8,120 nt of DNA from an uncultured Chlamydiae bacterium (GTDB taxonomy: Bacteria > Chlamydiota > Chlamydiia > Chlamydiales > SM23-39), in contig CAIPFQ010000117.1 of the NCBI GenBank assembly GCA_903864395.1, positions 1 through 8,120 on the forward strand. The letters are read 5' to 3'. Below, in pieces: positions 6,017-8,120 of this stretch. Position numbers and translations under genes: made by a program. How positions within the stretch are numbered: position 1 is the stretch's first letter; every line of letters begins with the position of its first letter. Under the pieces are notes generated by a model. That model was not told the origin of the DNA and did not search any database. It saw nothing but the letters and a program-made list of their open reading frames with translations.

Positions 6017-6866
6017 ATCGCTTCGGTTCGTTCCCGCCAATGACTTTAAAGCTGCGAGGTACAGGGGAAGAAAGATCGAGTCGCCTTCCAGTAAAAGGAT
6101 GATTGAGTTCGAGCCTATGCGCATGGAGGCAAAGGCGTCGGATCGGGTTTTCTTTGGCTCCATAACGTGTATCTCCTACGATAGGCAATCCTGCCATTTG
6201 GCAATGCACTCGAATTTGATGCTTACGCCCTGTTTCGAGAATAATTCTAAGATAGGTGAATTTTGCTGAACGGCGCACAACCTCGAAATGGGTAATGGAT
6301 TCGCGTCCATCGGGAGATTCAATCACATCGTAGGTTGAAAGCTCAGCGAGTCGGCTCTTCCAGGTGCCCTTGTCTTCTTTGAGACGCCCTTCGACGATGG
6401 CGAAATATTCTCTGTGGAGATCGTGTTTTTCAAAAAGAATCTTTAACCTGTCTTCCGCTTCTTTGCCTCGGGCGAAAAGGAGGGCGCCAGAGACATCGCG
6501 ATCGATTCTGTGGACGGCGAAGATAGAGGGAGTTTGAAAGGCTTCTCGTAGAAGACCGAGCCCATTTCTCTCTCCGGTCCCTTCGTCGAGGGGGACGCTC
6601 AAAAGCCCCTCTGGCTTATCAATGGCGATCAGATGCCGGTCTTCATAAATAATTTTTACTCCAGGCACTTTTGGAGGGCTGAAGGTTTCTTGAGAGGAAA
6701 GGGTTTGTCCTGCAAGAAGAGTCGTATCTTCGCGGTGCAGACGTCTTCCATCGACGGAAAATCGCCCAGCTTGGAGCCAGTTTTGCAGCGTACGTCTGGA
6801 GCTGTCTGGATAAAGATGGCTGAGAGCCTCTCGAAGAGGCATAAATTTAGGGATCTTGTATTGCAT
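6009..6866 (-). CDS. RluA-family 23S rRNA/tRNA pseudouridine synthase
   Basis: From ATG 6866 the protein has 285 residues. An S4-like RNA-binding segment (about residues 8-60, with SRRTLQNWLQAGRFSVDG) is followed by the RluA catalytic domain, with HRIDRDVSG around residues 119-127 that carries the catalytic Asp (HRxD) and GRKHQIRVH around 213-221. Such enzymes isomerise uridine to pseudouridine in rRNA or tRNA; which site is modified cannot be told. A TTG at 6878 gives a form four residues longer and starts 4 nt after the upstream stop, but neither start has a clear Shine-Dalgarno, so I prefer the ATG. It follows the GGQ protein by 16 nt and is probably translated from the same message. Confidence 0.88.
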   Translation of the reverse strand: MQYKIPKFMPLREALSHLYPDSSRRTLQNWLQAGRFSVDGRRLHREDTTLLAGQTLSSQETFSPPKVPGVKIIYEDRHLIAIDKPEGLLSVPLDEGTGERNGLGLLREAFQTPSIFAVHRIDRDVSGALLFARGKEAEDRLKILFEKHDLHREYFAIVEGRLKEDKGTWKSRLAELSTYDVIESPDGRESITHFEVVRRSAKFTYLRIILETGRKHQIRVHCQMAGLPIVGDTRYGAKENPIRRLCLHAHRLELNHPFTGRRLDLSSPVPRSFKVIGGNEPKRFA

Positions 6867-6882
6867 AAGCTGAGACAATACA

Positions 6883-7272
6883 CTATTCGGAATTCTTATG
6901 CCTCATTTTCTTTACATCCGATCGCATTTTTTTTGTGGCTAGAACTTTTTCCTGCGCCCGTTTAGAACGTTTTCGCTTCTGTCTTCTTAGTTTTTCTATG
7001 GCCTGGCGTTTAGTGCTTTTTTCTTTAAGGACGATCGCTTCCATGCGATCGCAAAGCTCGCGTCGAGCGAAAAGCCGGTTGAGGTCTTGGGAGCGGTTTT
7101 TTTGGCATTTGACCTCTATCCCAGAGGGGATGTGTTTGAGGTAGACGCAAGACGAGGTTTTATTAATTTTTTGCCCACCTCTGCCGGAGCCTAGAATAAA
7201 TTTTTCTATAACATCTTTTTCTTGAATCCCTAAGGATTCCATTCGTGCCGCAATCTCCTCTTCCTTACCCAT
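6883..7272 (-). CDS. GGQ-domain peptide-chain-release-factor-like protein (ribosome rescue type)
   Basis: This 129-residue protein has the peptidyl-tRNA hydrolysis motif [12 protein letters not shown] (GGQ at 32-34) and the conserved block [16 protein letters not shown], then a very basic Lys/Arg-rich tail (about 83-129). The stop-codon-reading domain of RF1/RF2 is missing, as in ArfB/YaeJ and the mitochondrial C12orf65 group, so it probably frees peptides from stalled ribosomes or split 50S subunits, with the basic tail placed on the ribosome. Its wording around GGQ looks closer to the C12orf65-like group than to classic ArfB, which is a judgement by eye. ATG 7272 is preceded by AAGAAG, too close to be an ideal ribosome site, and by AAGGG 14 nt away. 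Confidence 0.85.
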   Translation of the reverse strand: MGKEEEIAARMESLGIQEKDVIEKFILGSGRGGQKINKTSSCVYLKHIPSGIEVKCQKNRSQDLNRLFARRELCDRMEAIVLKEKSTKRQAIEKLRRQKRKRSKRAQEKVLATKKMRSDVKKMRHKNSE

Positions 7273-7295
7273 CTTCTTAAGATTACCCTTTTTTT

Positions 7296-7316
7296 AGAGG
7301 AAAAGCAATTCCCTCT
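7296..7316 (-). other. Leader hairpin before the GGQ gene
   Basis: In minus-strand RNA AGAGGGAA pairs with TTTCCTCT (8 bp, one G-U) around a 5-nt loop, 24 nt before the ATG. It is followed by seven A residues rather than U, so it is not a terminator; a regulatory role is only possible. Confidence 0.3.
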
Positions 7317-7345
7317 TTACTTCAATAGGGGCTTTTCTGTAAGAT
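7316..7345 (+). promoter_or_regulatory. Weak candidate promoter of the RNA-binding protein gene
   Basis: TTTACT (7316-7321) and TAAGAT (7340-7345) are 18 nt apart; neither box is close to consensus. If used, the mRNA would have a leader of about 140 nt. A second weak pair, TTGGCC (7444) and GATTAT, would start just before the ribosome site. Confidence 0.25.
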
Positions 7346-7357
7346 AAAGGGAATAAG

Positions 7358-7394
7358 GGTGAGGAATGTGTCCTCATCTCTTACTAACAGTAAG
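7358..7394 (+). promoter_or_regulatory. Tandem hairpins in the 5' leader of the RNA-binding protein gene
   Basis: Two small perfect stems stand side by side: TGAGGA/TCCTCA (7360-7365, 7371-7376, extendable by a G-U and a G-C) and CTTACT/AGTAAG (7380-7385, 7389-7394, 3-nt loop). They lie about 100 nt before the start codon, with no T-tract after them, and would be in the leader if transcription begins near 7352. Confidence 0.35.
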
Positions 7395-7494
7395 ACGTCC
7401 TGATCTTGTCTGAGTCTTTTCTCAAGAAATTCCGACGAACATTTTGGCCGTAGAGTTACAGTTAAAGATTATTTATTTTTTGGAGACCATTTTA

Positions 7495-7938
7495 ATGAAC
7501 CAACAACAAACGCAAAAACTTTATGTAGGCAATCTCAACTTCGATTCGAACGAAGATCAAGTTCGCGAGCTATTCGGCACATACGGCCAGGTAGAAGAAG
7601 TGAAAATTGTTATGGATCGCTTCTCAGGCAGATCTCGTGGATTCGCATTCGTTCGGATGAATTCTGCTGATTCCGCTGGAAAAGCGAAAGAAGCTCTTAA
7701 CGGCCAACCTTTTCAAGGAAAAGCTCTCGTGATCGATTGGGCACGCACAGAACAACGCGATCGTCCAATGGGCGAGCGCAGAGAACGTCCAGCTGGCGAG
7801 TTCCGTCCACGTCGTGAAGGCGGGTTCGGCGGCAACGCTGCAGGCGGCGAGCGCGGCGAGCGTCGTGATTTTCGTGGCGGTGGCGGCAACCGTAGTGAAC
7901 GCGGTGGCGATCACGGCGGCGGTTTCTACAATCGTTAA
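7495..7938 (+). CDS. RRM-domain RNA-binding protein with Gly/Arg-rich tail
   Basis: This 147-residue protein has one RNA recognition motif at about residues 8-85, with RNP2 LYVGNL (9-14) and RNP1 RGFAFVRM (48-55) complete, including the aromatic residues that stack on RNA bases. The rest (about 86-147) is a disordered tail rich in Gly, Arg and Glu with RGG-like pieces, ending GGGFYNR. The layout is that of bacterial Rbp proteins and plant/cyanobacterial glycine-rich RNA-binding proteins, often cold-responsive; such a role here is inference. ATG 7495 is chosen because GGAG lies 9 nt before it and the RRM begins right after. A TTG at 7444 would add 17 non-conserved residues. It is the only clear plus-strand gene and is divergent from the GGQ gene. 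Confidence 0.92.
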   Translation: MNQQQTQKLYVGNLNFDSNEDQVRELFGTYGQVEEVKIVMDRFSGRSRGFAFVRMNSADSAGKAKEALNGQPFQGKALVIDWARTEQRDRPMGERRERPAGEFRPRREGGFGGNAAGGERGERRDFRGGGGNRSERGGDHGGGFYNR

Positions 7939-7974
7939 TCTAAGAGCCTCTTAAAGAATCTTGTTTTTTTGAGG

Positions 7975-8011
7975 AAAAAGACCCAAGCTTTTCAGCCTGG
8001 GTCTTTTTTTT
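7975..8011. terminator. Intrinsic terminator, probably bidirectional
   Basis: AAAAAGACCCA (7975-7985) pairs with TGGGTCTTTTT (7998-8008), with an inner GCT/AGC pair and a TTTC loop, followed by a run of T to 8011. It lies 36 nt after the RNA-binding protein stop. Because the stem is flanked by A on one side and T on the other, it can also act for the minus-strand gene, whose stop codon (8010-8012) touches it. Confidence 0.9.
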
Positions 8012-8120
8012 ATTTGCGTTCTCTGAGAATTTTTTGTGCTGCAATTGCAACCTTATGCGCTGTATGCGAGTCTGTTATTTTTTTTGATCCTTGAAAAGTT
8101 TTTACAACAGGCGTTTCTAA
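8010..8120 (-). CDS. C-terminal 36 residues of an unidentified protein (runs off the right edge)
   Basis: The minus strand is open from the right edge to TAA at 8012-8010 and reads LETPVVKTFQGSKKITDSH, then THAHKVAIAA-like residues (TAHKVAIAAQKILRERK). The mixed composition, basic helical end and a stop placed exactly at a shared terminator support a real gene end converging on the RNA-binding protein gene. I do not recognise the family; no function is proposed. Confidence 0.5.
   Translation of the reverse strand, partial: LETPVVKTFQGSKKITDSHTAHKVAIAAQKILRERK

Noticed and set aside
7296..7316. Terminator between the divergent GGQ and RNA-binding protein genes
   Set aside because: The hairpin is followed by A rather than T in the minus direction and preceded by T in the plus direction, and no gene ends there.
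7444..7494. TTG start for the RNA-binding protein
   Set aside because: A poor start codon, no Shine-Dalgarno, and residues not part of the RRM; ATG 7495 has GGAG and directly precedes the domain.
1..8120. CRISPR arrays, tRNA or rRNA genes, toxin-antitoxin or phage genes
   Set aside because: No regularly spaced repeats, tRNA cloverleaf signatures, rRNA segments or recognisable defence or phage proteins were seen on either strand.

Overview
This window most likely comes from the chromosome of an environmental (non-Chlamydiaceae) member of the Chlamydiae, of the Waddlia/Parachlamydia/Rhabdochlamydia/Simkania sort. Three things point there: a small outer-membrane porin of the Legionella-MOMP type that these chlamydiae carry in many copies, the N-terminal part of a large glutamate-dehydrogenase-like protein, and an adrenodoxin-type ferredoxin next to an IscA protein fused to a CxxC redox domain. 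This is recognition by eye, not a database result.

Layout. Almost everything is on the minus strand. Read in the direction of transcription (right to left): a GGQ release-factor-like protein (7272-6883), an RluA-type pseudouridine synthase (6866-6009), a MarC-family membrane protein (5960-5340), a porin (5294-4272), a [2Fe-2S] ferredoxin (4220-3957), a DUF1858-IscA fusion (3944-3384), a Nudix hydrolase (3412-2918), a flotillin-like SPFH protein (2892-1552), a 431-bp gap filled by nested mobile elements, and the first 373 codons of a large GDH-like gene (1120 to the left edge). On the plus strand there is one gene, an RRM RNA-binding protein with a Gly/Arg-rich tail (7495-7938). A strong, probably bidirectional terminator separates it from the tail of another minus-strand gene (8120-8010).

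How the genes fit together. Ferredoxin, IscA-like protein and Nudix enzyme are tightly packed (12-nt gap, then a 29-nt overlap), and the flotillin starts 25 nt further on. They are probably one transcript centred on Fe-S cluster delivery and nucleotide housekeeping. The GGQ protein and the pseudouridine synthase form a ribosome-related pair.

The most unusual part is 1168-1561. Direct reading shows a transposon inside a transposon. The inner element (1294-1514) has 20-bp terminal inverted repeats and a perfect 9-bp target duplication. Removing it with one copy of the duplication rebuilds a 164-bp imperfect palindrome with two arms of exactly 79 nt around a 6-nt loop. The outer palindrome supplies the last codons and the stop of the flotillin gene. 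In the minus-strand RNA its apical 30 base pairs are unbroken because all five differences between the arms are G-U wobbles.
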